Shown: positions 46,120-56,885, numbered from the stretch's first letter. The stretch: DNA of 64,000 nucleotides from CAXMMR01 sp963692975 (GCA_963692975.2 CAXMMR010000023.1:246270-310269); one strand, 5' to 3'. Translations and numbers: made by a program. The notes: a model not told the origin generated them from the sequence alone.

Positions 46120-48687
46120 CTAATGCGGCAAACTCGCCGCCGCCCCGCTTCCTGCCGTCGCCGCCACCGGCTCCGGCGGCTCCTCCCACTCGATCGCTTC
46201 CGGCTTACGCTGCAGCGCCTGGCTGATCACCTCGTCCGCGTGGCTGACCGGGATCAGCTTGAGCGCCGTCTTCACGCTGTCGGGGATGTCCGCCAGGTCC
46301 TTCTCGTTCTCCTGCGGGAAGAACACGGTGGTGATCCCGGCCCGTAGCGCTGCGAGCAGCTTCTCCTTCAGCCCACCGATCGGCAGCACCCGCCCGCGCA
46401 GCGTGATCTCGCCAGTCATCGCCACGTCGCGCCGGATCGGGATGCCGGTGAGCACGCTGACGATGCTGACCGCCATCGCGACACCCGCGGACGGCCCGTC
46501 CTTCGGCGTCGCACCCTCGGGGACGTGGACGTGGATGTCCCGCTTCTCGAACAGCGTCGGCTTGATGCCGAACTGGATCGAGCGGCTGCGGACGTAGCTC
46601 AGCGCCGCAGAGACGCTCTCCTGCATCACGTCGCCGAGCTTGCCGCTGCTCTTGATCGTGCCCTTGCCCGGCAGCGTCACGCTCTCAATGGTCAGGATTT
46701 CGCCGCCCACCTCGGTCCACGCGAGGCCGGTGACGACGCCCACCATGTCCTCGCTCTCCGCCTCGCCGTAGTGGAACTTGCGGACGCCGGCATATTTCTC
46801 GAGGTTCTTACGATTGATCGCGACCTTCTTCACCTTGACGGTAACGATCTCCTTAACCGCCTTGCGCGCCAGGTTGGCGATCTCGCGCTCTAGATTCCGC
46901 ACCCCAGCCTCTCGCGTGTAGTAGCGCACGAGGTCGACCAGCGCGTCGTCCGCCAGCGACCACTCATCCGGCTTGAGGCTGTGCGCCTCGCCCTGCTTGG
47001 CCACCAGATGGCGCTTGGCGATCTGCACCTTCTCGTCCTCGGTGTAGCCCGGAATGCGGATGATCTCCATCCGGTCGAGCAACGGCTGCGGCATGCGCAG
47101 GCTGTTGGCGGTGGTGACGAACATCACGTCCGACAGGTCGTAGTCGACCTCGAGGTAATGATCGGCAAACGTGGCGTTCTGCTCCGGATCCAGCACCTCG
47201 AGCAGCGCCGAGGATGGATCGCCGCGCCAATCCGCGCCCAGCTTGTCGATCTCGTCGAGCAGGAACAGCGGGTTGGAGGTCTTCGCCTTCTTCATCCCCT
47301 GAATGACCTTGCCCGGCATCGAGCCGATATAGGTCCGCCTGTGGCCGCGGATCTCCGCCTCGTCGCGCACGCCGCCGAGCGACATGCGCACGAAGTTGCG
47401 TCCGGTGGCGCGTGCCACCGACTTGCCGAGCGAGGTCTTGCCGACGCCCGGCGGGCCAACCAGGCAGAGGATCGAGCCGCGTATCTTCGGGCTGCGCGAC
47501 TGTACGGCGAGATACTCAAGGATGCGCTCCTTGATCTTCTCCAGGCCGTAATGGTCCGCATCAAGGATCCGCTCGGCCTCAGCGACGTCGATCCGCACCT
47601 TGGAGCGCTTCTTCCAGGGGATCGACAGCACCCAGTCAAGATAGTTGCGCACTACCGTCGCCTCGGCCGACATGGGGCTCATCGTACGCAGCTTCTTCAG
47701 CTCGCCGAGCGCCTTTTCGCGCGCCTCCTTGGTCAGCTTGGTGGCGCGGATCTTGTCCTCGAGCTCGGCCGTCTCGTCCTTGCCGTCCTCGCCCTCGCCG
47801 AGCTCCTTCTGAATCGCCTTGAGCTGCTCATTCAGGTAGTACTCGCGCTGCGTCTTCTCCATCTGCTTCTTAACGCGATTGCGGATCTTCTTCTCGACCT
47901 GCAACACTCCGATCTCGGACTCCATATGTCCGAACACCCGCTCCAGCCGATCACCGACGCGGGCCGCCTCGAGCAGCTCCTGCTTCTCGCTGATCTTGAG
48001 GTTGAGGTGGCTCGCGATCGTGTCAGCGAGCTTGCTCGGCTCCTCGATCTGGTTGAGCGAGACCAGCACCTCCGGCGCGATCTTCTTGTTCAGCTTGATG
48101 TATTGCTCGAACTGGCTGACCACGGTGCGGCCCAGCGCCTCGAGCTCCTTGCCGTCGCCCTCCTCGTCCGGCAGCGCCTCGGTGCACGCCTCGAAATAGG
48201 CCTCGGTCTCGCCAAACTCGGTGATCCGCGCCCGGCGCCCGCCCTCAACCAGCACCTTGACGGTGCCGTCCGGCAGCTTGAGCAGCTGCAGGATCGTGCT
48301 GACCGTGCCGACGCGATAGATGTCGTCAATCGACGGGTCGTCCTGGGCGGCGTTCTTCTGGGCGACCAGCAGGATCTGCTTGTCGTCCTTCATCACCGCC
48401 TCGAGCGCGCGCACCGACTTCTCGCGCCCGACGAACAGCGGCACGATCATGTGCGGAAACACCACGATGTCGCGCAGCGGCAGCACCGCCAGCATGTCGG
48501 GGTGCTCGGCCGAGGGCTCCTGCTTGGGCCGGCTGGCGGCAGCGCGTCGACGCGGCTTGGCCGCCGGCCGCTCCGCAGCGCCGCCCTCGACGACGTTCTC
48601 GTTGGCGCCGACCTGGCCGGCCTTGGATTTGTCGGCCCCGGCGGCCCCGGCAGCCTTGTCGCTATTGCCCTTGTCGAATTTCGTCAT
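46120..48687 (-). CDS. lon: ATP-dependent Lon protease
   Basis: Lon degrades damaged and regulatory proteins. The 855-residue protein has a low-complexity N-terminal extension of about 62 residues and a LON substrate-binding domain (LAVLPLRDIVVFPHMIVPLF). The AAA+ domain has Walker A GPPGVGKTSLGKSVA and Walker B FLLDEIDKLG. The C-terminal Ser-Lys protease has PKDGPSAG with Ser733 and catalytic Lys776 in GGLKEK. The start is the ATG at 48687 after GGAGG. The clpX gene is upstream. The extension rich in Lys, Ala and Arg is not part of the conserved fold. Confidence 0.97.
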   Translation of the reverse strand: MTKFDKGNSDKAAGAAGADKSKAGQVGANENVVEGGAAERPAAKPRRRAAASRPKQEPSAEHPDMLAVLPLRDIVVFPHMIVPLFVGREKSVRALEAVMKDDKQILLVAQKNAAQDDPSIDDIYRVGTVSTILQLLKLPDGTVKVLVEGGRRARITEFGETEAYFEACTEALPDEEGDGKELEALGRTVVSQFEQYIKLNKKIAPEVLVSLNQIEEPSKLADTIASHLNLKISEKQELLEAARVGDRLERVFGHMESEIGVLQVEKKIRNRVKKQMEKTQREYYLNEQLKAIQKELGEGEDGKDETAELEDKIRATKLTKEAREKALGELKKLRTMSPMSAEATVVRNYLDWVLSIPWKKRSKVRIDVAEAERILDADHYGLEKIKERILEYLAVQSRSPKIRGSILCLVGPPGVGKTSLGKSVARATGRNFVRMSLGGVRDEAEIRGHRRTYIGSMPGKVIQGMKKAKTSNPLFLLDEIDKLGADWRGDPSSALLEVLDPEQNATFADHYLEVDYDLSDVMFVTTANSLRMPQPLLDRMEIIRIPGYTEDEKVQIAKRHLVAKQGEAHSLKPDEWSLADDALVDLVRYYTREAGVRNLEREIANLARKAVKEIVTVKVKKVAINRKNLEKYAGVRKFHYGEAESEDMVGVVTGLAWTEVGGEILTIESVTLPGKGTIKSSGKLGDVMQESVSAALSYVRSRSIQFGIKPTLFEKRDIHVHVPEGATPKDGPSAGVAMAVSIVSVLTGIPIRRDVAMTGEITLRGRVLPIGGLKEKLLAALRAGITTVFFPQENEKDLADIPDSVKTALKLIPVSHADEVISQALQRKPEAIEWEEPPEPVAATAGSGAAASLPH

Positions 48688-48835
48688 GGTCAGAGACCTC
48701 CGTTCAGGACAGTCAGGCGCGTCTCGCCCATCGTGGCACGATCGCGTCGGCCGCAGTGCACAATCGGTGCCCCGGGGTCAGTTCGATGTCGCCCCTTGAG
48801 GCGGCCGATACAAGGCTGATAGCTCGGTGGAGGCG

Positions 48836-50089
<1,254 letters not shown>

Positions 50090-50256
50090 GGTGTCTCCAG
50101 CCCAGCTCGACCCCTGGGGCTAAAACTGATGTCCACGGCCAGCCGAACGCGTGACGCGCCAGGCCCGCGCCACCGCACGCAAGACATGTGCCGCATAATT
50201 GAGCAACAGCCGGGGCGAGCGCAACCCGCCCGTCGCGGTCCGATGCCAGCGGCCGC

Positions 50257-50913
50257 TCAGGTGACGAGCTTGGGGCCATCCTTGTCGCCGCCGGTCACCG
50301 GCTGCTTGACCACCACCTCGTCGACCAGCCCCCAGTCACGCGCCTCCTCGGCCGACATGTAGGCGTCGCGCTCGAGCTTGCGCTCGATCTCGCCGACCGG
50401 CTGGCCGGTGTGCGTATGATACAGCTCGTTGAGACGGCCGCGCAGGTGCAGGATCTCACGCGCCTGGATCTCGATGTCGGCCGCCTGGCCCTGAGCGCCG
50501 CCGGAGGGCTGATGCACCATGATGCGGCTGTTCGGCAGCGCGTAGCGCTTGCCCTTCTGGCCGGCGCACAGCAGCAGCGAGCCCATCGAGGCGGCCTGGC
50601 CGATGCAGACGGTGCTGACCGCCGAGCGCACGTACTGCATCGTGTCGTAGATCGCGAGGCCGGCGGAGACGACTCCGCCAGGGCTGTTGATGTAGAAAAA
50701 GATGTCCTTGTTGGGGTTCTCGCTCTCCAGGAACAGCAACTGGGCGCTGATCAGCGAGGCGACGCCGTCGAACACCGGGCCGACCAGGAAGATGATCCGC
50801 TCCTTCAGCAGCCGCGAGTAGATGTCGTAGGAGCGCTCGCCGCGGGCGGTCTGCTCGACCACCATGGGCACCAGCGTGTTGGCATAGACCTCGGCGGGAT
50901 CGCGATCCCTCAT
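50257..50913 (-). CDS. clpP: ATP-dependent Clp protease proteolytic subunit ClpP
   Basis: ClpP is the serine peptidase chamber that works with ClpX or ClpA. The 218-residue protein has the nucleophile in IGQAASMGS (Ser109) and the histidine in MVHQPSGGAQGQ (His134), and it ends with the conserved RDAYMSAEEARDWGLVDEV. The first residues (MRDRDPAEVYANTLVPMVVE) contain the usual short N-terminal propeptide region. The ATG at 50913 lies about 220 bp after tig. Confidence 0.98.
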   Translation of the reverse strand: MRDRDPAEVYANTLVPMVVEQTARGERSYDIYSRLLKERIIFLVGPVFDGVASLISAQLLFLESENPNKDIFFYINSPGGVVSAGLAIYDTMQYVRSAVSTVCIGQAASMGSLLLCAGQKGKRYALPNSRIMVHQPSGGAQGQAADIEIQAREILHLRGRLNELYHTHTGQPVGEIERKLERDAYMSAEEARDWGLVDEVVVKQPVTGGDKDGPKLVT

Positions 50914-51021
50914 GAGCGTTCATCCTTGGCTGGCCGGTCCCCGATATGGGCGACCAGTGCAGAAGATAGGCATAAAAACGCCGGAAGCCATAGGCTTGGC
51001 CGAGTGGCGACGAGAGCAGCA

Positions 51022-51133
51022 AGCAAGCGGTTCTTTTTTGCAAAAAGAACCAACAAACTACTTTCTCACTCAGGCGCAACGGCCGGATGGAAGTTCTTTG
51101 CTTCTTTCTCTCAAGAAAGAAGCGCTTGCTTCC
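51022..51133. repeat. Family B paired-hairpin element (copy B6), between tig and clpP
   Basis: AAGCAAGCGGTTCTTTTTTG and CAAAAAGAACC are followed by AACAAACTACTTTC, a spacer, and GAAGTTCTTTGCTTCTTTC with TCAAGAAAGAAGC. It ends at the tig stop as TGAGGAAGCAAGCGCTTC on the minus strand. It is the most diverged family B copy in the window. Confidence 0.85.
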
Positions 51134-52543
51134 TCAAGCCGGCAGACTCGGCTCCGCAGCTGCCTCGTCCGCCGCACGCTCCTGGGCCGCCTCATCCTGC
51201 AGAGGCTTGGCCTGCTCCTCCGCTGGTGGCGTCAGCTCCTCGGGCGGCACCGTCTTGTCGGTCACCTGGGCAAGCTCGAGAATGTAGTCCACCACCTTGT
51301 CCTCGAAAATCGGCCCGCGCAGCGTCTCGACCGCCTGCGGATTCTTGCGGAAGAACTCGACCACCTGCGCCTCCTGGCCCGGATAGCGCTGCGCCTCGAT
51401 CCGCATCGCCCGGGTGAGCTCGTCGGGCGTCACTGCAATGGTGTTCAGCCGGCCGATCTCGGCCAGCAGCAGCCCCAGCCGCACCCGCCGCTCGGCGATG
51501 GCGTGATACTCGGCGCGCAACGTCGCCGGGTCCTTGTCCTTGTCCTCGGCGTCGGCGCGGCCTTCCTTCGCGTCCTGCTCGACCCGCGCCCAGATCGCGT
51601 CGAACTCCTGCTTCACCAGGCCGTCAGGTGCGGGAAAATCAGCCCGCTCGGCCAGCGCGTCGAGCAGCTCGCGCTTGATCCGCAGCCGCGAGAGCTGGTC
51701 GTACTCGCCCTGGATCTGCTGGCTGATCACAGCGCGCATCTTGTCCAGCGACTCAAAGCCGACCATGCCGGCCAGCGCGTCGTCGAGCGCGGTTGGCAGG
51801 CGGCGCTGCAGCGCCTTGGCCGTCAGGTCGAAGGTCGCCGCCTTGCCGGCGAGCTCGGCCGCCTGATAGTCGGCCGGGAATTGCACCTCGATCGTCCGGC
51901 TCTCGCCCGCCTTGAGGCCGGCAAACTGCTCCGAGAAGCCGGGAATGAAACCGCCGCCGCCAACCTCGACGTCCATATCGGTGCCGCTGCCGCCCTCGAA
52001 CGGCACGCCGTCGACGCGGCCGATAAAGTCGACGGTCACGAACTCGCCGCTTTCGGCGCCGCGGTCCTCGCTGACGGGCTCCAGCGTGCGCTGGCGCTCG
52101 GCGACGCTGGCCAACGCCTTGTCGATCGTCTCGACGGACGGCTCGGCGCGCAGCCGGGTGAGGGTGATGGCGGCGAAGTCGGGCGGCGTGATCTGGGGCA
52201 GCAGCTCGACCTCGACTTTGAACTCAAGGTCGAACGGCGCGTCGCCCGACAAGCCGCTGACCAGGTCGACCTTGGGCTGGCCGGAGGCGCGTAGGCCGCG
52301 GTCGGCAAGCAGCGTCGTCGTCGCGTCGTCGACGCTCTCCTGCAGCACCTCGGCCATCACCGCCGTGCCGTAGCGCTGGCGCACCAGGCTGGCGGGGATC
52401 TTGCCGGGACGAAAGCCGGGCAGCTTCAGCCCGCGGCCGATCTCGCTGAGCTTGGCCGAGCGCTTGCCCTCGATGTCGGCGGCCGGCACGACCACGGTGA
52501 AGCCGCGTCGCAGCCCTTCGGAAAGCGTCTCGGTGACCTGCAT
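51134..52543 (-). CDS. tig: Trigger factor
   Basis: Trigger factor is the ribosome-bound chaperone that receives nascent chains. The 469-residue protein has the N-terminal ribosome-binding domain with the signature LKLPGFRPGKIPASLVRQRY. A PPIase (FKBP) domain covers about residues 160-245 (FVTVDFIGRVDGVPFEGGSG), and a long helical C-terminal domain follows. The last 40 residues (TPPAEEQAKPLQDEAAQE...) are Ala/Glu-rich and variable. The tig-clpP-clpX-lon order is the standard protein-quality-control cluster. Confidence 0.97.
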   Translation of the reverse strand: MQVTETLSEGLRRGFTVVVPAADIEGKRSAKLSEIGRGLKLPGFRPGKIPASLVRQRYGTAVMAEVLQESVDDATTTLLADRGLRASGQPKVDLVSGLSGDAPFDLEFKVEVELLPQITPPDFAAITLTRLRAEPSVETIDKALASVAERQRTLEPVSEDRGAESGEFVTVDFIGRVDGVPFEGGSGTDMDVEVGGGGFIPGFSEQFAGLKAGESRTIEVQFPADYQAAELAGKAATFDLTAKALQRRLPTALDDALAGMVGFESLDKMRAVISQQIQGEYDQLSRLRIKRELLDALAERADFPAPDGLVKQEFDAIWARVEQDAKEGRADAEDKDKDPATLRAEYHAIAERRVRLGLLLAEIGRLNTIAVTPDELTRAMRIEAQRYPGQEAQVVEFFRKNPQAVETLRGPIFEDKVVDYILELAQVTDKTVPPEELTPPAEEQAKPLQDEAAQERAADEAAAEPSLPA

Positions 52544-52635
52544 AATGTGGGACTACCCTCTGGCGACATCCGGCGACGGCCGGCTGGTCATTGTGATCCG
52601 GGACAACAGTTTACGTGTATGATCCAGGCGGGGCG

Positions 52636-52719
52636 TGGTGCGGGCGAAGGGACTTGAACCCCCACGGCTTGCGCCACCAGAACCTAAATCTGGCGTGTCT
52701 ACCATTTCACCACGCCCGC
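52636..52719 (-). tRNA. tRNA-Leu (TAG)
   Basis: An 84-nt class II cloverleaf with a long variable arm on the minus strand. The acceptor GCGGGCG pairs with CGCCCGC. The anticodon stem is CCAGA/TCTGG with loop TTTAGGT, anticodon TAG. CCA is encoded. It lies 92 bp upstream of tig. Confidence 0.96.
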
Positions 52720-53028
52720 GAGGCAGAGCCGCTGAGGTCGGTGTGACGCCCGAAACGGCGGCACGACTTAGCCGACTCCGCAACGGCTCACAAGGGCGCC
52801 GCGTGCCGGCGCCACGGGCTGGTCGCCTACGCCTCTCGGCGCCGCCCCGCGCTCGCGCGCAGCCATGTCCGCACGGCCATGGCGACCGCGCCGAGCAGTG
52901 GCAGCACCCCTTTGTGACGCCGCGCCCGACGCGACGAAGCGGGCGTCGTGGCTCGCCCGCACGCGGTAGGACATGCGCCCAGGACCAGCCCGCCCGCACC
53001 ACCCGGCAACGGCACGGCCGGCATCGAG
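52720..53028. other. 309-bp gap between tRNA-Leu and the IclR gene
   Basis: The two flanking genes diverge here, so promoters for both are expected. I see no gene, no repeat of family A or B, and no promoter match that I would defend. The sequence is very GC-rich. Confidence 0.5.
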
Positions 53029-53763
53029 ATGAGCGGCGAAGGTCCAAAGTCGGGCAGCTACGCCATCGCCGCCGTCGAGCGCGCGCTCGCCCTGATCGAG
53101 ACCATGGCGCGGCTCGGCCCGGCCTCGCTGGCCCAGATCGCGGCCGCGACCGGCAGCACCAAGACGGTGGCCTTTCGGCTGCTGCGCACGCTGGAGGCGC
53201 ACGGCTATGCGGTTCAGGTCGGCACCCGCGGCCAATGGCGCCTGGCCGCCGGCTGGAGCGCGATCGGCCGGGCAGCCGAGCTGCAGGGTGCCGCGATCAC
53301 CGCCGCCCGGCCGGCGATGGCGGCACTCGCGACGGCGGCGGGCGAGACCGTCTACTTGCGCGGCCGCGACGGGGGCGAGAGCGAGGTGCTCGCCATCGAG
53401 CGCGTGGCCGGACGCTCGGCGCGCACCCATGCTGCGCTCGGCGAGCGCCGCGGCTTGCATGCCGGTCCCGGATTGCTGCTGCTTGCCCACGCGCCAGCGC
53501 GGCTCGCCGCCGCCGTCAGCGGCGACCGCGGGGTCGAGCTTGCGCGGATCCGCGACCGCGGCTGGCTGGTGAACAGCGACACGACACCCGGCGGCGCGGT
53601 GTGGCTGACTGTGCCGGTCGCCGACCGGATCGGCGGGATCGTGCTCGCGCTCTCCGTCGCCGGCCCGGCAAGCCGGATGGTGCCGCCGCGGCCGACCGAG
53701 CTGCTGACCGGCCTGCTGGACGCGGCGCAGGCGATCACGACGGCGCTGGGCGGCGCTGCCTGA
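53029..53763 (+). CDS. IclR-family transcriptional regulator
   Basis: A 244-residue DNA-binding protein. The N-terminal winged helix-turn-helix reads YAIAAVERALALIETMARLG then PASLAQIAAATGSTKTVAFR. The C-terminal effector domain contains GETVYLRGRDGGESEVLAIE and HAALGERRGLHAGPGLLLLA, matching the IclR ligand-binding fold. The ATG at 53029 is used; an upstream in-frame start at 52948 would add 27 non-conserved residues. No adjacent catabolic gene indicates a target. A family A repeat follows the stop. Confidence 0.85.
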   Translation: MSGEGPKSGSYAIAAVERALALIETMARLGPASLAQIAAATGSTKTVAFRLLRTLEAHGYAVQVGTRGQWRLAAGWSAIGRAAELQGAAITAARPAMAALATAAGETVYLRGRDGGESEVLAIERVAGRSARTHAALGERRGLHAGPGLLLLAHAPARLAAAVSGDRGVELARIRDRGWLVNSDTTPGGAVWLTVPVADRIGGIVLALSVAGPASRMVPPRPTELLTGLLDAAQAITTALGGAA

Positions 53764-53786
53764 CCGACTGACAGGAACAGTTAGAA

Positions 53787-53994
53787 AAGGAAGGCCAGGG
53801 CTCTGCCCTGAACCCGCTGGGGGCGGCGCCCCCAGACCCGCATTCGTAAGGCGTAAGCGGGCTTTTTTTTGCTTGGCGATGCCGATCAATCCCTCACGCC
53901 CCGCATCGACCCTGCCCACGTCGCACGATTGACGAACGGATTTTAAAGGCTCCGCCTTTAATGGGGTCCAGGGGCAAAGCCCCTGGCCCTTGCT
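53787..53994. repeat. Family A composite palindromic element (copy A10), overlapping the 3' end of nnr
   Basis: AAGGAAGGCCAGGGCTCTGCCC and a CTGGGGG/CCCCCAG hairpin are followed by the GCTTGGCGATGCCGATCAATC block, about 50 bp of variable sequence, AAAGGCTCCGCCTTTAATGG and CCAGGGGCAAAGCCCCTGG. It lies between the IclR gene and nnr and supplies the last codons and the stop of nnr. Confidence 0.9.
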
Positions 53995-55388
53995 TGCGCC
54001 GGCGCGAGTGCCGCCAGCAGGTCCTCGGCGATCAGACCCTCGCCGGCGATGCGCCCCGCTTCGCCGTGCACCCATACCGCCGCGGCGGCCGCCTCGAAGG
54101 CCGGCAGGCCTTGCGCCAGCATCGCCGCGAGGATGCCGGAGAGCACGTCGCCCGAGCCCGCCGTGCCGAGCCAGGGCGGAGCATTGTCGTTGATCGCCGC
54201 GCGGCCGTCCGGGGCGGCGATGATCGTGTCGCTGCCTTTCAGCACCACCACGCTGCCGGTCTGCGCCGCGGCGGCGCGCGCGGCGGCGAGCCTGTCCGTC
54301 CCCGGGTCGCCGAACAGGCGGGCGAACTCGCCGGCATGCGGCGTCATCACTGCGACGCCCTGCAGGGCCGCCAGCCGGCCGGCCTGCGCGGTCAGGCCAT
54401 CGGCATCGAGCACCACCGTGCGGCCCGCGGCCAGCAGCGCCGGCAGGATGCGCCGCGCCGCCTCCTGCCCCAGGCCAGGCCCGCACACCCAGACCTGCCG
54501 CCGGCGATCCTCGAGCAGGGTGGCCAGCGGATCGGCATCGACGATCAGCCCCGGCTCGCCGCTGCGGTAGAGCTCCGCGCCCTGCTCGGCGACGAGCGTG
54601 ACCAACCCGGCGCCGGCCCTGCGTGCCGCCCCGGCGGACAGCCGCGCCGCCCCGGTCATCAGCGCGCCGCCGCACACGGTGACGGTGCCGCGGGTGTACT
54701 TATGGTCCACAGCGGTGAGCCGCTTCAGCGCCCATAGGCCCGGCTCGTTGTGAAAGCAGCGCGGCGCGAGCCCGGTGAGCACCGCGTCCGGCAGGCCGAT
54801 GTCGGCGCACACCGTCTCGCCGCACAGGGCGCGGCCAGGCAGCAGCAGGTGCCCCGGCTTGCGCCGCACGAAGGTGACCGTCAGCAGCGCCGTCGGCGCG
54901 TAGCCGCGCGCGGCACCACTGGCGCCGTCAAGCCCGCTCGGCACGTCGACGGCGACCAGGCGGCGGCAGGCTTGCAACGTCTCGCGGACCACCGGGTCGA
55001 GGTCGCGCGACAGGCCGGCGCCGAACACCGCGTCGATCACCAGTTCCGCCCGCCGCGCCGCACGCGAGCCGAAGGGCAGCAGCGGCCGGCGCCAGCGCGA
55101 CGCCGCCGCTCCGGCCGGGCTGCCGCGGCGCGGCGCGCGGGTGGCGGCGACATCGACCGGCCAGCCGCGCGCCGCCAGCAGCCGCGCGGCGACGTAGCCA
55201 TCGCCGCCATTGCTGCCGGGTCCGCACAGCACCAGGGTCCGGCACGGCCCAAAGCGCGCGGCAACGGCCCGCGCGACGGCGCGGCCGGCGTTCTGCATCA
55301 GCGACTCGATGGTGAGGCCGGCGGCAACGGCTAGCCGGTCCGCCTCGGCGGCCTCGTCAGGGGTCAGCAGGGCGGCTTTGTGCATCAT
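53958..55388 (-). CDS. nnr: Bifunctional NAD(P)H-hydrate epimerase / ADP-dependent dehydratase
   Basis: The enzyme repairs hydrated NAD(P)H. The 476-residue protein has an N-terminal YjeF epimerase domain (TLVLCGPGSNGGDGYVAARL, AVDVPSGLDGASG) and a C-terminal ribokinase-fold dehydratase. The dehydratase motifs are VMTPHAGEFARLFG and APPWLGTAGSGDVLSGILAA, where the Asp is catalytic. The ATG at 55388 (or 55385) is chosen; both lack a clear Shine-Dalgarno because a family B repeat abuts the start. The last 11 residues (ARGFAPGPH region) and the stop are encoded by a family A repeat, so the original C-terminus has been replaced or extended. Confidence 0.93.
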   Translation of the reverse strand: MMHKAALLTPDEAAEADRLAVAAGLTIESLMQNAGRAVARAVAARFGPCRTLVLCGPGSNGGDGYVAARLLAARGWPVDVAATRAPRRGSPAGAAASRWRRPLLPFGSRAARRAELVIDAVFGAGLSRDLDPVVRETLQACRRLVAVDVPSGLDGASGAARGYAPTALLTVTFVRRKPGHLLLPGRALCGETVCADIGLPDAVLTGLAPRCFHNEPGLWALKRLTAVDHKYTRGTVTVCGGALMTGAARLSAGAARRAGAGLVTLVAEQGAELYRSGEPGLIVDADPLATLLEDRRRQVWVCGPGLGQEAARRILPALLAAGRTVVLDADGLTAQAGRLAALQGVAVMTPHAGEFARLFGDPGTDRLAAARAAAAQTGSVVVLKGSDTIIAAPDGRAAINDNAPPWLGTAGSGDVLSGILAAMLAQGLPAFEAAAAAVWVHGEAGRIAGEGLIAEDLLAALAPAQARARGFAPGPH

Positions 55389-55527
55389 CAAGAGTAAGGG
55401 TTCTTTTTTGAAAAAAAGAACCAAAAAACTTTTGCCCGTTAGACTCGGGACCGGCGCGCTACACCCTGAAACGGAAGAAAGTTTTTTGCTTCTTTTTTTT
55501 CAAAAAAGAAGGCCTTTCTTGCCCTCG
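55389..55527. repeat. Family B paired-hairpin element (copy B7), between nnr and a divergent membrane-protein gene
   Basis: AAGGGTTCTTTTTT/AAAAAAAGAACC with AAAAAACTTTTGCCC is followed by a 44-bp spacer. AGAAAGTTTTTTGCTTC, TTTTTTT and AAAAAAGAAGGC follow, ending CTTTCTT. It is the only clear copy between two divergent genes, so it must coexist with promoters or be transcribed on at least one side. Confidence 0.9.
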
Positions 55528-55543
55528 TCAGGAGACCCATCGC

Positions 55544-56014
55544 TTGAACCCGTTAGCCGGAACGCCACTCGGCGTCAGCATTGCCGTCCTGACGCTGCAC
55601 ACCATTGGCGCCGTGATCTGGATCGGCGGCATGGCCTATGCGCTCATCGTGCTGCGCCCGGCGATCGCGGTGCTGGAGCCGGCGCCGCGGATGCAGATGC
55701 ACATGCAGAGCCTGCGGCGCTTCCTGCGCCTGACCTGGCACGTCATGCCGCTGGTGCTGGTCAGCGGCTGGATCATGGTTTTCACCCTGTATGGCGGCTT
55801 TCAGAACCTGCCCTGGGCGGTCAACGCGATGCAGCTGACCGGCCTCGTGATGGCCGGCATCTTTGTCTACCTCGCCCTCGGCCCGTTCAAGCGCTTCCGG
55901 CGCGCGATCCGGCCCGGACCCGAGCTGCTGAACAGGATGCGCGGGCTGATGCTGGTCAACCTCGTGCTCGGCGCCCTGGTGCTGGTGTTCGCCTCCATCG
56001 GCCATTTTCAGTAG
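55544..56014 (+). CDS. CopD-family-like small integral membrane protein
   Basis: A 156-residue protein with four membrane segments. The first carries LTLHTIGAVIWIGGMAYALI and the second LTWHVMPLVLVSGWIMVFTL. The paired histidines are typical of CopD-like and related haem- or metal-linked membrane domains. Its function here is unknown. The start is a TTG at 55544 with AGGAG nine bases upstream; no ATG or GTG in the right place was found. It overlaps or nearly touches the DUF2272 gene (TAGGCGATG), so the two are probably co-translated. Confidence 0.65.
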   Translation: MNPLAGTPLGVSIAVLTLHTIGAVIWIGGMAYALIVLRPAIAVLEPAPRMQMHMQSLRRFLRLTWHVMPLVLVSGWIMVFTLYGGFQNLPWAVNAMQLTGLVMAGIFVYLALGPFKRFRRAIRPGPELLNRMRGLMLVNLVLGALVLVFASIGHFQ

Positions 56015-56017
56015 GCG

Positions 56018-56881
56018 ATGCGTCAGCCGGGATTAGCTGCCCTGCTAGGCGCCGGCCTGCTCGCCGGCTGCGCCAGCGCGACGGCGCCAGCGCCAAGCCA
56101 GCCGCAGGAGGGCAAGACGCCGATCACCCAGGGCGCGCAGGGCGCCGGCGCGCTCGTCGTCGACAGCCACGTTCCGCCCTTCGCCTCCCGGCCGTTCGAG
56201 CCGTTCGCCCGCCGCGACGCCGTCGCCATCGCGCTCCGCGAATGGCGCCTGTGGGGCCAGCCGGTCGATGACGATCCACCCGACACCCGGCCGCCGCCGC
56301 TGCCCGAGGACAAGCCCGAGCGTCAGGCCGGGCTGTGGCAGCGTGTCGGCGAATACTGGTGGACCGGCCAGGACCCGGGCGAGCGCGAGGCAGCCTGGAC
56401 TGGCATTCACGATGCCGTGGGCAACCTCTTCCCGGCCGAAAACGATGGCCAGTTCGCGTGGTCGGCTGCCTTCATCAGCTACATCATGCGGGTGGACGGC
56501 GCCGGGCCGCGCTTCGCCTACGCGCCCAGCCACTCGACCTACATCAACCTCGCGGTAGAGGGCCGGGTGCCTGTCGTGCAGGCGTATGGACCGAACAGCT
56601 ACGCGCCGCTGGCCGGGGACGTGATCTGCACGGGGCGCGACAGCGCCGCCCATATCCGCTTCCGCGACCTACCGGCCGCACCCTTCCCAAGCCATTGCGA
56701 CATCGTCGTCGGCGTCGCTCCCGGCCAGCTCACCGTGATCGGCGGCAACGTGGACGACGCGGTTACCGAGAAGCACGTGCCGGTCGCGGCGAACGGGCTG
56801 CTGGTCGGCGCCGATGGGAGGCTGCTCGACGGGCGCTACGACTGGTTCGTCGTGCTGAAGGTGCTGTACGACCTCGGCTGA
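56018..56881 (+). CDS. DUF2272 lipoprotein (putative NlpC/P60-like amidase fold)
   Basis: A 287-residue lipoprotein. The lipobox LLAGC at residues 14-18 follows a short hydrophobic signal. The DUF2272 domain (about residues 110-285) contains FAWSAAFISYIMRVDG, YAPSHSTYINLAV, LAGDVICTGRD and FPSHCDIVVGV, a pattern like CHAP/NlpC-type proteins. Trp-Ser replaces Cys at the expected nucleophile site (FAWSAAFIS), so activity is uncertain. The next gene, popZ, converges with it, 4 bp apart. Confidence 0.75.
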   Translation: MRQPGLAALLGAGLLAGCASATAPAPSQPQEGKTPITQGAQGAGALVVDSHVPPFASRPFEPFARRDAVAIALREWRLWGQPVDDDPPDTRPPPLPEDKPERQAGLWQRVGEYWWTGQDPGEREAAWTGIHDAVGNLFPAENDGQFAWSAAFISYIMRVDGAGPRFAYAPSHSTYINLAVEGRVPVVQAYGPNSYAPLAGDVICTGRDSAAHIRFRDLPAAPFPSHCDIVVGVAPGQLTVIGGNVDDAVTEKHVPVAANGLLVGADGRLLDGRYDWFVVLKVLYDLG

Positions 56882-56885
56882 CGGT

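Noticed and set aside
52768..54675. A 635-codon minus-strand frame across the IclR and nnr genes
   Set aside because: It is a shadow frame crossing the IclR gene, a repeat and part of nnr, without recognisable motifs.
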